Positions 9,270 to 17,685 of a DNA stretch of 64,000 nt are shown here, one piece after another; within the stretch, counting starts at the first letter, position 1, and each line of letters starts with the position of its first letter. Source of the DNA: Bacteroidales bacterium (lineage in GTDB: Bacteria > Bacteroidota > Bacteroidia > Bacteroidales > UBA932); the NCBI GenBank assembly GCA_017647795.1, contig JAGCJX010000020.1, positions 57,260-121,259 of the forward strand, in the 5' to 3' direction. The translations under genes and the position numbers were made by a program. Under the pieces are notes generated by a model. That model was not told where the DNA came from. It worked only from the letters and a program-made list of their open reading frames with translations, and did no database searches.

Positions 9270-10578
9270 AGCATTTCAACGTACCTATACCCAATTGGAA
9301 GCCATTACCAAAGCAACGGTTTCTTTGAAAGCCCAAGGCGTCTCCAACGACGAACTGGCAACCGTAGCCGGCCGTTTGGCCCAAGTGGTAAAAATGAAAG
9401 GAGACACCGTAACCCTCCAAGTATTCTCCGGAACAGAAGGTATCCCGACTGACGCGGAAGTGGTATTCTTTGGTGCCGCTCCGACCTTGAACGTCAGCGA
9501 CGACTTGGCTGGCCGTTTCTTCAATGCCTATGGTCAACCGATCGACGGAGGTCCGGCTGTAGAAGGCGAACGCCGTTTCATCGGCGGTCCCTCTGTGAAC
9601 CCCTACAAACGGAAACAACCTTCACAACTCATCCCGACCGGTATTGCGGGTATCGACTTGAACAACACCTTGGTGTCTGGTCAAAAAATCCCGTTCTTCG
9701 CCGACCCGGACCAACCCTACAACCAAGTAATGGCGATGGTAGCTTTGCGTGCGGATGTAGACAAGATCATCTTGGGCGGTATGGGTCTTTCCAACGACGA
9801 CTACTTGTACTTCAAACAAATGTTTGAGAGCGCAGGTGCTTTGGACAAGATCATCAGCTTTGTGAACACCACCGAACAACCTCCGGTTGAACGTCTGTTG
9901 ATTCCGGACATGGCCTTGACCGCAGCAGAATACTTCGCCGTAGATAAAAACGAAAAAGTCTTGGTACTGTTGACCGACATGACGTTGTATGCCGACGCCT
10001 TGTCCATCGTCAGCAACCGGATGGACCAAATTCCTTCAAAAGACTCCATGCCTGGTTCGTTGTACTCAGACTTGGCAAAAATCTACGAAAAAGCGGTACA
10101 ATTGCCGGACGGCGGTTCCATCACCATCATCGCGGTAACTACCCTGAACGACGGAGACATCACCCACGCAATCCCGGACAACACCGGTTACATCACCGAA
10201 GGTCAGCTCTTCTTGCGTACCGATACCGACACCGGTAAGGTGATCATCGACCCGTTCCGTTCTTTGTCTCGTCTGAAACAATTGGTAATCGGAAAACAAA
10301 CCCGCGAAGACCACAACCAAGTGATGAACACCGCGGTACGTTTGTACGCCGATGCTTCCAATGCAAAAACCAAATTGGAAAACGGTTTCGACTTGAGCGA
10401 CTACGACAACCGCTGCTTGGAATTTGCGAAAGACTATTCAAACAACTTGTTGGCCATCGACGTCAACATCTCTATCGACGAAATGTTGGATACCGCCTGG
10501 ACCCTCTTCGGCAAGTACTTTACACAAGCTGAAACCGGTATCAAGGCTGAATTGATTGAAAAATACTGGAAAGCATAA
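9259..10578 (+). CDS. ntpB: V-type ATPase subunit B
   Basis: A 439-residue regulatory nucleotide-binding subunit. It has the F1/V1 fold but no canonical P-loop: the GxxGxGKT position reads FADPDQPYNQV, as expected for B subunits. Other family blocks are TDMTLYADALSIVSNRMDQIPSKDSMPGSLYSD-like sequence in mid-protein and LSRLKQLVIG near residue 335. It overlaps the end of subunit A and precedes subunit D by nine bases. Confidence 0.97.
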   Translation: MSSKAFQRTYTQLEAITKATVSLKAQGVSNDELATVAGRLAQVVKMKGDTVTLQVFSGTEGIPTDAEVVFFGAAPTLNVSDDLAGRFFNAYGQPIDGGPAVEGERRFIGGPSVNPYKRKQPSQLIPTGIAGIDLNNTLVSGQKIPFFADPDQPYNQVMAMVALRADVDKIILGGMGLSNDDYLYFKQMFESAGALDKIISFVNTTEQPPVERLLIPDMALTAAEYFAVDKNEKVLVLLTDMTLYADALSIVSNRMDQIPSKDSMPGSLYSDLAKIYEKAVQLPDGGSITIIAVTTLNDGDITHAIPDNTGYITEGQLFLRTDTDTGKVIIDPFRSLSRLKQLVIGKQTREDHNQVMNTAVRLYADASNAKTKLENGFDLSDYDNRCLEFAKDYSNNLLAIDVNISIDEMLDTAWTLFGKYFTQAETGIKAELIEKYWKA

Positions 10579-10587
10579 CACAGAGAT

Positions 10588-11196
10588 ATGGCCATTAAAT
10601 TCCAATTCAACAAAACCTCGCTGAACGAGATCAACAAGCAATTGAAGATCCGTACACGGGCGCTGCCGACCCTCAAAAACAAAGAGTCGGCCCTTCGCCT
10701 TGAATCCAAAAAGGCGAAACAGCGTTCTGAGGAGCTTTTGGAAGAACTCTCCCAATCTCTGACACGTTACGAATACCTGGCCGGACTGTGGAACGAATTC
10801 GAACCCGGCCTGATCTCCGTCCGCGACGTGACCATTGAAACGATCAAATTCGCCGGTGTACGAACTCCGGAACTGGTCAGCGTCGAATACGATGTACAAG
10901 AATTCGATTTGTTCCGCAAACCGATGTGGTACACCGAAGGAGTTGCTATTTTGAAAGAACTGGCCCGCTTGGGTATTGAATCGGAAATCTGCGAATACAA
11001 GAGCCGCTTGCTCGACTTCTCGCGTAAGAAAACCACCCAAAAGGTGAACTTGTACGAGAAAGTGCAGATCCCCGGATACCAAGAAGCCATTCGTAAGATC
11101 AAGAGATTTATGGAGGACGAGGAAAACCTCAACAAAGCCGCCCAGAAAATCGTCAAGACCAAACACGAACTTGAAGAACAGGAGGAAGCAAGATGA
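10588..11196 (+). CDS. ntpD: V-type ATPase subunit D (central rotor)
   Basis: The 202-residue protein is predicted almost wholly helical, with long N- and C-terminal helices typical of subunit D, the rotor shaft inside A3B3. The start (KFQFNKTSLNEINKQL) and the early Lys/Glu-rich helix fit the family. Its stop overlaps the ATG of subunit I by four bases. No separate subunit F gene follows. Confidence 0.92.
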   Translation: MAIKFQFNKTSLNEINKQLKIRTRALPTLKNKESALRLESKKAKQRSEELLEELSQSLTRYEYLAGLWNEFEPGLISVRDVTIETIKFAGVRTPELVSVEYDVQEFDLFRKPMWYTEGVAILKELARLGIESEICEYKSRLLDFSRKKTTQKVNLYEKVQIPGYQEAIRKIKRFMEDEENLNKAAQKIVKTKHELEEQEEAR

Positions 11197-13004
11197 TAAC
11201 CCGCATGACCAAATACTCGTTCATTGTATTGAGTCAGGAACTGGATTCATTTTTGAGCCAGGTCCAACAACTTGGTATGGTGGATATTACCCGGTCAGAC
11301 CGGGCCATTGACGAGACCTCCCGTGAACAATTCAGTATCACCCGCCGTTACCGCGATGCGGTACGACGCATCCAAAAGGCTCCCGAGAATGCAGAAAAAT
11401 CAGGAATTACCCCGGTGGTTCCGGAAACCCCTGCCTCCGAGTTGCTGACCTTCGTAGAAGACCTGTTCCAAGAGCAATTGGAACAACGCGAATTGCGCAA
11501 AAACCTGCAACGCGAATACGAAGAATCCGCAGCATGGGGAGAATTTTCTCCGAGCGATCTGGAACGTCTGAAAAGTTTGGGTTTTGGTTTGAAATTCTAC
11601 TGCGTTTCCGCAAAGAAATACAACCCGACTTGGGAAGAAACTTGGCCCATTCAGATTTTGGCCAAGACCGAAAGCCAAGTCCGCTTTGCGGTTGCCGTAC
11701 CCCTTGAAGAAATGGAAGCACCGGCCCTTCCCTTGCAAGAAGCCCACTTCCCGGAAACACCTGCTTCCGTGCTGTTGGCCCAACTGCAAGCTGCGGAAAG
11801 CCGTCTGAACGAAATCGCATCGTTGATTGCCGGACTGGTTCAACGCATTCCCGATTTGGAAGCTCAGTCAGCCCTCGTACAAGAAGAGCTGGACCGTTAC
11901 CTGGCACAAGCTGCTGTCCTTCGCGAAGGCGAAGAATCCATCTGCGTACTGGAAGGATTCGCGCCGACCGAAGCCGATGCTTCGCTGAAAGCGTTCTTCG
12001 ATAACACCGATGCTTATTACGAACAAGAAGCGGCTTGTACAGAAGACAACCCGCCGGTTCAGTTGAAAAACAACTTCATCAACCGTCTGTTCGAACCCAT
12101 CGGGGATTTGTACATGTTGCCGCACTACGGCGAACTGGATGTCACCCCCTACTTCGCACCTTTCTACATGCTCTTCTTCGGTCTTTGTTTGGGAGACATG
12201 GGCTACGGTTTGGTGCTCTTGTTGGCCGGTGCCTTTGTATCTTGGAAAGTTCCTTCTTTCCGCGGATATGCACGTCTGGTGATGTTGTTGGGACTTGGTT
12301 CCATGATCATGCCAGCCTTGAACGGTACGTTCTTCGGTACGAAGATCCAGTCCATCATCACCTTCCCGGAAAACATCCACAACTTCTTCTTCTCTGATTT
12401 GAAGATGTTCTGGTTTGCCATCATCTTTGGTATCTTCCACATCATCGTGGCCCGCTTGATCAACGTCATTTACGTGGCGAAGACCAAGGGTATCAAATAC
12501 GGTTTGGCCAACCTGGGATGGATCCTGGTCATCATCTGGTGTACCTTTGCCTACGCCGGTTCACAAATGGGACAAACTCTCCTGCCCTCGACCATTGGCA
12601 CTCCGATGGCCCTGTTGGGACTCGCGTTGATCTTGTTCTTCTCGAAAACAGAAGGCAACATCTTCAGCCGTCTCTTCGGTGGGGTGACCGCGTTGTACGA
12701 CATTACCGGAGTCTTCGGGGACGTACTCTCGTACATCCGTCTCTTCGGTTTGGGTACTGCCGGGGGTATCTTGGGATTGGTGGTCAACTCCATTGCTTTG
12801 CAAATGACGGGCATTCCGTACATCGGCTGGGGCTTGACCGTGATCGTCCTGATGATTGGACACGTAGCCGTGTTGGGTCTCTCCTGCTTGGGTGCCTTCG
12901 TTCACCCCTTGCGTTTGACCTTCGTCGAATTTTATAAAAACGTGGGCTTTGAAGGTGGCGGACGTGCTTACCGGCCCTTGAAAAGAGAACAAAACAAACA
13001 ATAA
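11193..13004 (+). CDS. ntpI: V-type ATPase membrane subunit I (a-type)
   Basis: A 603-residue subunit with a soluble helical N-terminal half (about residues 1-300) and a C-terminal half with roughly seven or eight membrane helices. The segment YFAPFYMLFFGLCLGDMGYG opens the membrane part, and DVLSYIRLFGLGTAGG contains the conserved Arg facing the K ring. It forms the ion half-channels. Subunit K follows after 26 bases. Confidence 0.95.
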   Translation: MITRMTKYSFIVLSQELDSFLSQVQQLGMVDITRSDRAIDETSREQFSITRRYRDAVRRIQKAPENAEKSGITPVVPETPASELLTFVEDLFQEQLEQRELRKNLQREYEESAAWGEFSPSDLERLKSLGFGLKFYCVSAKKYNPTWEETWPIQILAKTESQVRFAVAVPLEEMEAPALPLQEAHFPETPASVLLAQLQAAESRLNEIASLIAGLVQRIPDLEAQSALVQEELDRYLAQAAVLREGEESICVLEGFAPTEADASLKAFFDNTDAYYEQEAACTEDNPPVQLKNNFINRLFEPIGDLYMLPHYGELDVTPYFAPFYMLFFGLCLGDMGYGLVLLLAGAFVSWKVPSFRGYARLVMLLGLGSMIMPALNGTFFGTKIQSIITFPENIHNFFFSDLKMFWFAIIFGIFHIIVARLINVIYVAKTKGIKYGLANLGWILVIIWCTFAYAGSQMGQTLLPSTIGTPMALLGLALILFFSKTEGNIFSRLFGGVTALYDITGVFGDVLSYIRLFGLGTAGGILGLVVNSIALQMTGIPYIGWGLTVIVLMIGHVAVLGLSCLGAFVHPLRLTFVEFYKNVGFEGGGRAYRPLKREQNKQ

Positions 13005-13030
13005 TAAAAACTACTAAAAACTAATTCATT

Positions 13031-13483
13031 ATGGAACAATTACCTTTGTTTTTGGCATACACAGGTATGGCTGTGATGCTCGCAGTTGCCGGTATCGGTA
13101 GTGCTATCGGTGTAACCGTCAGCGGTAACGCAACAATTTCTGCACTCAAAAAGAATCCCGACATGTTCGGTAAAGCGATGATTCTTTGCGTGCTTCCGTC
13201 AACCCAAGGTTTGTACGGTTTTGCAGGTTTCTTCTTGATGTTGAGCTCTTTGCAAGCTAATGCTGCTATCACCTTGAACCAAGGTTTGGCAATGTGCGTT
13301 TCTGGTTTGGCTTGCGGTATCGTAGGTTTCTACTCTTGCCTCCGCCAAGCGGGTTTGGTTGCTAACGGTGTGAACGAAATGGGTAATGGTCAAGACGTGT
13401 TTGCAAAAACCATGATTTTGGCTGTATTCCCTGAGTTGTACGCAATTTTGGCGTTTGCTGCTGCCTTCTTGGCATTGCCGTAA
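13031..13483 (+). CDS. ntpK: V-type ATPase subunit K, Na+-type rotor ring proteolipid
   Basis: A 150-residue four-helix (duplicated hairpin) proteolipid. Residues that bind Na+ in Enterococcus hirae NtpK appear in matching motifs: Leu55, Thr58 and Gln59 in LPSTQG, Gln106 in RQAG, and Glu135 in FPELYA. One acidic residue per two hairpins is typical of V-type rings. The ligand set points to Na+ rather than H+ transport, in line with the Na+-pumping decarboxylase upstream. It is the last gene of the operon. Confidence 0.93.
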   Translation: MEQLPLFLAYTGMAVMLAVAGIGSAIGVTVSGNATISALKKNPDMFGKAMILCVLPSTQGLYGFAGFFLMLSSLQANAAITLNQGLAMCVSGLACGIVGFYSCLRQAGLVANGVNEMGNGQDVFAKTMILAVFPELYAILAFAAAFLALP

Positions 13484-13500
13484 TTGACAACCTCACAACG

Positions 13501-13539
13501 AAAAAAAGGAGAGCATCACAAGATTCTCTCCTTTTTTTT
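13501..13539 (+). terminator. Intrinsic terminator of the V-ATPase operon
   Basis: A 13-bp stem (13501-13513 with 13526-13538) of an A-rich, GGAGAG-containing arm and its complement, loop 13514-13525, ending in a run of T. It starts 17 bases after the subunit K stop. Confidence 0.92.
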
Positions 13540-13606
13540 CGTATCTTAGTGTGTCACAATTTGGGCTTCCGAACATTGTGAAACATTAATTTTAAAACAA
13601 GATACT

Positions 13607-14089
13607 ATGAAACGAGCTTTACTTCTTCTCCTCTTTCTGATGTCTTCGGCCATCCTTTGTCATGCTCAGTACCACAACCGTTATCACGACGCCCGCATGA
13701 TTGCCTCCGCAATAGCAGATGAACAAGAAAACAGAATGCTGAATAATACCCGCTTTGATGAGCGGGCCCTGCAACTGAACCCAGCCGCTTGGGAAGAATA
13801 CCAAAAATACACGCAACTAGCAGATGAATACAAGAGCAAAGCCCAAACCTGGGGAATTGTCTCACTGGGAGGAATTGGAGTATCGTGCTTAGCCCTGATA
13901 CCCGTATCCTTATTCAGCTTTGATGATTTTGCATGGAGAAGTAGTGTATTAACCGTAGGAGGTATCACGACCCTCGTTGGATTAGTAGGAGCCACGATCC
14001 AATTCAACCGCATCCGTGAAAACAAACGGGAGTTCATCTACTACTTGAAAGCATCCAACAACGGCATCGGCATCGTTACTTTATTTTAG
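13607..14089 (+). CDS. Exported or membrane protein of unknown function
   Basis: I do not recognise this 160-residue protein. It has a typical signal peptide (cleavage after HAQ, about residue 21), a charged helical middle, and two hydrophobic helices around residues 83-105 and 113-130, leaving a basic C-terminal tail. It is a single gene between the V-ATPase terminator and a convergent terminator at 14112-14143. The spacer before it (13540-13606) has no exact TAnnTTTG; TAATTTTA near 13589 is a poor match. Confidence 0.7.
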   Translation: MKRALLLLLFLMSSAILCHAQYHNRYHDARMIASAIADEQENRMLNNTRFDERALQLNPAAWEEYQKYTQLADEYKSKAQTWGIVSLGGIGVSCLALIPVSLFSFDDFAWRSSVLTVGGITTLVGLVGATIQFNRIRENKREFIYYLKASNNGIGIVTLF

Positions 14090-14111
14090 CCGTCTAGATA
14101 TTGAAAATAGC

Positions 14112-14143
14112 AAGAAAGGACGTCACGATGGACGTCCTTTCTT
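14112..14143. terminator. Bidirectional hairpin terminator between convergent genes
   Basis: A perfect 13-bp stem (14112-14124 with 14131-14143) and a 6-base loop lie between the membrane protein gene (plus) and the SlyD-type gene (minus). The outer arm bases are A-rich on one side and T-rich on the other, so it can work in both directions. Confidence 0.85.
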
Positions 14144-14161
14144 TATGCGATAAACAATCGA

Positions 14162-14695
14162 CTAGTGGCAACCAGAGCAACCTGAGCAGCACTCTCCGTC
14201 GCAATCGTGTTGCGCACGTTCACCGTGCAAACCGTTTTTCAATTCGGTTTCGGTAGCTTCACGAATGGTTACGATTTCACCGATGAAGTGCAATTCTTTA
14301 CCAGCCATCGGGTGGTTGAAGTCCATCACAACAGTTTCAGAACGGATCTCAGCCACTTTACCTTGAACCATACCGCCCATGGAGTTCATCATCGGGATGA
14401 TGTTACCGACAACCAACAAGTCTTCGCGCAATACGCCATCCACTTCGAAAACGTTCTTCGGCAATTCTACCAACGCTTCCGGATTCACTTGACCGTAGCC
14501 TTCTTCAGCAGACAAACGGAATTCAAAGTTGTTACCTACTTCCAAACCCAAGATGTTTTCTTCAAATTTGGGGAGCAAATAACCTGCACCGAAAATGAAT
14601 CCCAAGGGATTTTCTTTGGTGGTTTGATCAGCCACTTGGCCTTCTACATACAAGGTGTAAGTCAATTCTACGACTTTGTTTTGTTCAATTTTCAT
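14162..14695 (-). CDS. FKBP-type peptidyl-prolyl isomerase, SlyD-like
   Basis: The 177-residue protein has the split FKBP fold of SlyD: VVELTYTLYVEG at the start, then FIFGAGYLLPKFEENILG, an insert-in-flap chaperone domain in mid-protein, and a return to the FKBP core at about residues 130-150. The C-terminus (CDGECCSGCSGCH) is a short Cys/His tail that could bind Ni or Zn. I chose ATG 14695; an in-frame TTG at 14704 adds three residues. It is the last gene of the minus-strand cluster, 34 bases after tldE. Confidence 0.9.
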   Translation of the reverse strand: MKIEQNKVVELTYTLYVEGQVADQTTKENPLGFIFGAGYLLPKFEENILGLEVGNNFEFRLSAEEGYGQVNPEALVELPKNVFEVDGVLREDLLVVGNIIPMMNSMGGMVQGKVAEIRSETVVMDFNHPMAGKELHFIGEIVTIREATETELKNGLHGERAQHDCDGECCSGCSGCH

Positions 14696-14729
14696 ATCAG
14701 TCAATTATTATGTGTTATTATTTTATCCG

Positions 14730-16031
14730 TTATTGCAAGGTCACTTCTTCAAACGCCAGGGAAGGAATCTTCCAGCGAGTTGTTTCGCGATAATCCGTGC
14801 CAATGTTACAAATTCTAGACCACAAAGATAACAAGTTCCCGGAGATATTCATCTCCCGAATGGGATATTGCACCTGACCCTTCTCAAAATAGAAGCCTTC
14901 TATACCAAATGAGAAATCTCCGGTCGCTCCGTTGCTGTTCCCCCCATTGAAAGAGGTAATGAGGACACCACGGTCCAAGGCCTTCATCATGGAGACCACA
15001 TCCGGTGCACCAAACGCCTCCAGCACGGGTACAGAAACCCCTTCGATGGTCGGGGTCATACCCAATTTTTCAGCAGTATAGGTATTGAGGAACCATGTTT
15101 TGACTACACCGTTTTCAATGATGGACCGGGGGCGGGTTGCCAGCCCCTCACTGTCAAAATAGCGGCTGCCCATGGCTCCGTAGGTCCAAGGCTCGTCGCG
15201 CAAGGTCAATTGTTCCGGGAAGCAGGATTGGTCCAAAGAATCCGCCAAAAACGAATTCTGCTGGTAAATGGCTGCTCCCGACAAGGCAGACAAAATCGGA
15301 GATACCAACCGCGAAGCCACCGTGTGTTCAACGATGACCGGATAGTTGCCACTGGGCAACGGACGGGGATTTAACATTCGATGTGCCCGTTCCCAAGCGA
15401 TCTTACCGCAGCCAGCAGGCGCAAAACGATCCCAGAACAAGGAAGCATCGTACCACCAACCTTGCGGTTTTTCATCGCCATCCGCCTGAATGGAACATTC
15501 TGCGGACAAGGTATAATAGGTCTGGGAATAACCGCCTGAGAAGCCGGACGAATCCAACAAATGAAAATGCTCCACACTCTCACCGTACTCCACTTCCGAA
15601 GCGATGACGCCTGCTTTGCCGTCAAACTCGGCAGCTACCTGGTGCAAACGTTCTTTTTTTGCGGCCTCGTCCACGTCGTCCCACCGGGAATCGAATTGGC
15701 CCAGGTCGGGGCAATTGCCTTGGTACAGCAAGGCAGGATCTGGCATCTTGTAAGCAGGATCCGGAGTCAGCAGACGCACCAAATCAGCCGCACGACGCAC
15801 AAAACCGCGTACATCGGCCTCATCCAAGCGGTTGGTTGAGAAACTTCCGTATCGGCCATCTTGGTAGAGTTGGATGGATAGGGATGCCCCAGCCGCATAC
15901 TGCAGACGATCCGGTTTGCCTGACAACAACGACCAGGCCCGTTGCAAGCCTTCGGATTGCGTAATCCGAGCACCGTCCATCCCTTGTTTCAAAGCCTCTT
16001 CCAAGGCTATTTCTGCAATCAGTGTTTTCAC
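14730..16031 (-). CDS. tldE: TldE/PmbA, partner subunit of the TldD metalloprotease
   Basis: A 433-residue member of the PmbA/TldE family. Such proteins lack the catalytic zinc motif and form a hetero-complex with TldD. Family-like features are the N-terminal alpha/beta domain (SLSIQLYQDGRYGSFSTNR), PLPSGNYPVIVEHTVASRL in mid-protein, and the C-terminal GNSNGATGDFSFGIEGFYFEKG with NISGNLLSLW. In Escherichia coli the complex matures microcin B17 and degrades the CcdA antitoxin. The start overlaps the tldD stop by four bases, so the two are translationally coupled. Confidence 0.93.
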   Translation of the reverse strand: MKTLIAEIALEEALKQGMDGARITQSEGLQRAWSLLSGKPDRLQYAAGASLSIQLYQDGRYGSFSTNRLDEADVRGFVRRAADLVRLLTPDPAYKMPDPALLYQGNCPDLGQFDSRWDDVDEAAKKERLHQVAAEFDGKAGVIASEVEYGESVEHFHLLDSSGFSGGYSQTYYTLSAECSIQADGDEKPQGWWYDASLFWDRFAPAGCGKIAWERAHRMLNPRPLPSGNYPVIVEHTVASRLVSPILSALSGAAIYQQNSFLADSLDQSCFPEQLTLRDEPWTYGAMGSRYFDSEGLATRPRSIIENGVVKTWFLNTYTAEKLGMTPTIEGVSVPVLEAFGAPDVVSMMKALDRGVLITSFNGGNSNGATGDFSFGIEGFYFEKGQVQYPIREMNISGNLLSLWSRICNIGTDYRETTRWKIPSLAFEEVTLQ

Positions 16032-17503
16032 AAGCTACCTCCTACGTTTAGTTGTCGTATCAATACACTCGGCATCCCGCAAGAAACCGCGCAATACTGT
16101 TCCTTGCCACAAGTCCAAGTACCGTTGTCAATTTTCAAGTTATCGGCCACTCCCAAGATGTCAGAAAGTACCCGAGGACCGTTTCCAATGATGTTGGTAT
16201 CCTTGATGGGACGGGTCAGTTGCCCGTTTTCGATCATATAACCCGATTTTACATAGAATGTAAAGTCCCCTACACCAATTTGGACCTGTCCGTTGGAGAA
16301 ATGATCCACGTAGATACCTTTCTTGATATCCCGAATCAGATCGGCTTCCGCAACACGACCCGACTCCATGTATGTGGCGCGCATACGCGGCACCGGCATG
16401 TAGCGGAAGGACTCCCGACGGCCGTTACCGGTCGGAGCAACCCCATAGTATTTGGCGCTGATGCGGTCGTGCAGGTACGAAGTCAGGATGCCGTTGTCTA
16501 CCATCACGGTCCGTTGTCCCGGCGTTCCTTCGTCATCAAAATTCAACGATCCGCGGTTGGAAACCAAGGTCGCATCGTCGACGACCGTGATGCCTTCGGG
16601 ACAAATGCGTTTTCCCATCTTGTCGGAGAATACAGAGGTTCCTTTGCGGTTGAAATCGGCTTCGAAGGCATGGCCCATAGCCTCGTGGAGCAAAATTCCA
16701 CTTCCTCCCGCCCCCATCACAACAGGCATGACACCTCCGGTGGGTTGCTCTGCCTCCATCATCCGGGCACAGCAGGAGACCACTTCGCGAGCCAGCTCGT
16801 GTCGCAGTTCCTCGGTCAAAAGTTCCGATCCACAACGGAAGCTTCGCGATGCCGAAAAGTTCTCCACCCGAGTTCCTTGTTTCATGATGCAGGTCAAGGA
16901 CAAAGATGCCATGGGACGTTCGTCGGTATGCATCACTCCCTCGGAATTGTAGAAGAATATTTTGGAACAGGAATGTGCCAACCGGGCTACTACCTTCAAG
17001 ACCCGTTCGTCTTGTTGACGGACTTCTTCATCCAAGGCTTTCAGAAACTCCTTCTGCAGCAGCACCGGATAGTCGTCCCAAGTCCGCACCACCGGATACC
17101 GGTTCTGGGCTGATTCAAGGACTACAGCCTGCTCCGCCACAACCGCCTCCTTGGGTTGTTGTGCAATCGAAGCCGCCATCTGAGCCGCTGCTGTGATGCT
17201 GGGAATATCGGTTTTCTCAGAATAAGCATAGCCCGTCATTTCTCCAGAGAGGACACGAACCCCGACCCCAAAGTCTGCGTGGGACCCCACCGAACTGACT
17301 TCTCCGTCGCGCAGCATCAAATCATCGGATGTACTGTATTCAAAATAAAAATCGGCGTAATCCCCCCCCTTGGACAGGGCGACGCGTGCCAATCCCTTCA
17401 AATCATCAGGATCGACGCCATAGAGGCGGAATGCCTCCGGCAAAGAAAAAGAAGATGCCCGCAATGCTGGAGCACCTTCTATGATCAGGTTTGTTTCTTT
17501 CAT
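16028..17503 (-). CDS. tldD: TldD zinc metalloprotease
   Basis: A 491-residue catalytic TldD. The zinc-binding HEAMGH lies at about residues 273-278, preceded by VVMGAGGSGILL. Downstream are FDDEGTPGQRTVMVDNGILTSYLHDR-like sequence and the C-terminal NTNIIGNGP-type block (DTNIIGNGPRVL). The enzyme cleaves unfolded or small peptides inside the TldD-TldE ring. Its ATG comes 26 bases after the stop of a 51-residue ORF that overlaps a zeta-type toxin gene, so a transcript from the promoter at 18269-18299 would carry toxin, small ORF and protease together. Confidence 0.95.
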   Translation of the reverse strand: MKETNLIIEGAPALRASSFSLPEAFRLYGVDPDDLKGLARVALSKGGDYADFYFEYSTSDDLMLRDGEVSSVGSHADFGVGVRVLSGEMTGYAYSEKTDIPSITAAAQMAASIAQQPKEAVVAEQAVVLESAQNRYPVVRTWDDYPVLLQKEFLKALDEEVRQQDERVLKVVARLAHSCSKIFFYNSEGVMHTDERPMASLSLTCIMKQGTRVENFSASRSFRCGSELLTEELRHELAREVVSCCARMMEAEQPTGGVMPVVMGAGGSGILLHEAMGHAFEADFNRKGTSVFSDKMGKRICPEGITVVDDATLVSNRGSLNFDDEGTPGQRTVMVDNGILTSYLHDRISAKYYGVAPTGNGRRESFRYMPVPRMRATYMESGRVAEADLIRDIKKGIYVDHFSNGQVQIGVGDFTFYVKSGYMIENGQLTRPIKDTNIIGNGPRVLSDILGVADNLKIDNGTWTCGKEQYCAVSCGMPSVLIRQLNVGGSL

Positions 17504-17529
17504 TTTGTTCGGTAGCAGAGTAACAAAAA

Positions 17530-17685
17530 TCAGATTTCAGTTGCTTTGACCTTCACGACGTGTCCTTCTTGGGAAAACGCCAGTTCCGAGTCATCCTTTT
17601 TCTTCTCCTGAACGAGTTTTTCGAACGCGAGATTCAATCCGCTCAGGATGTTATCTCTTATTTCACGTGTTTCTAATTCGCTCAT
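17530..17685 (-). CDS. Small acidic/basic 51-residue ORF, candidate antitoxin or partner of the zeta-type kinase
   Basis: The ORF starts at ATG 17685 inside the end of the zeta-type gene (23-base overlap, different frame) and stops at 17530. The product has a predicted amphipathic helix (about residues 4-32, ending EKKKDD) and a short C-terminal strand (GHVVKVKATEI). Its size, charge, overlap with the kinase gene and position before tldD fit a toxin-antitoxin partner. Antitoxins of zeta/PezT systems usually lie upstream of the toxin, so the order is reversed. I cannot assign a family. Confidence 0.6.
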   Translation of the reverse strand: MSELETREIRDNILSGLNLAFEKLVQEKKKDDSELAFSQEGHVVKVKATEI

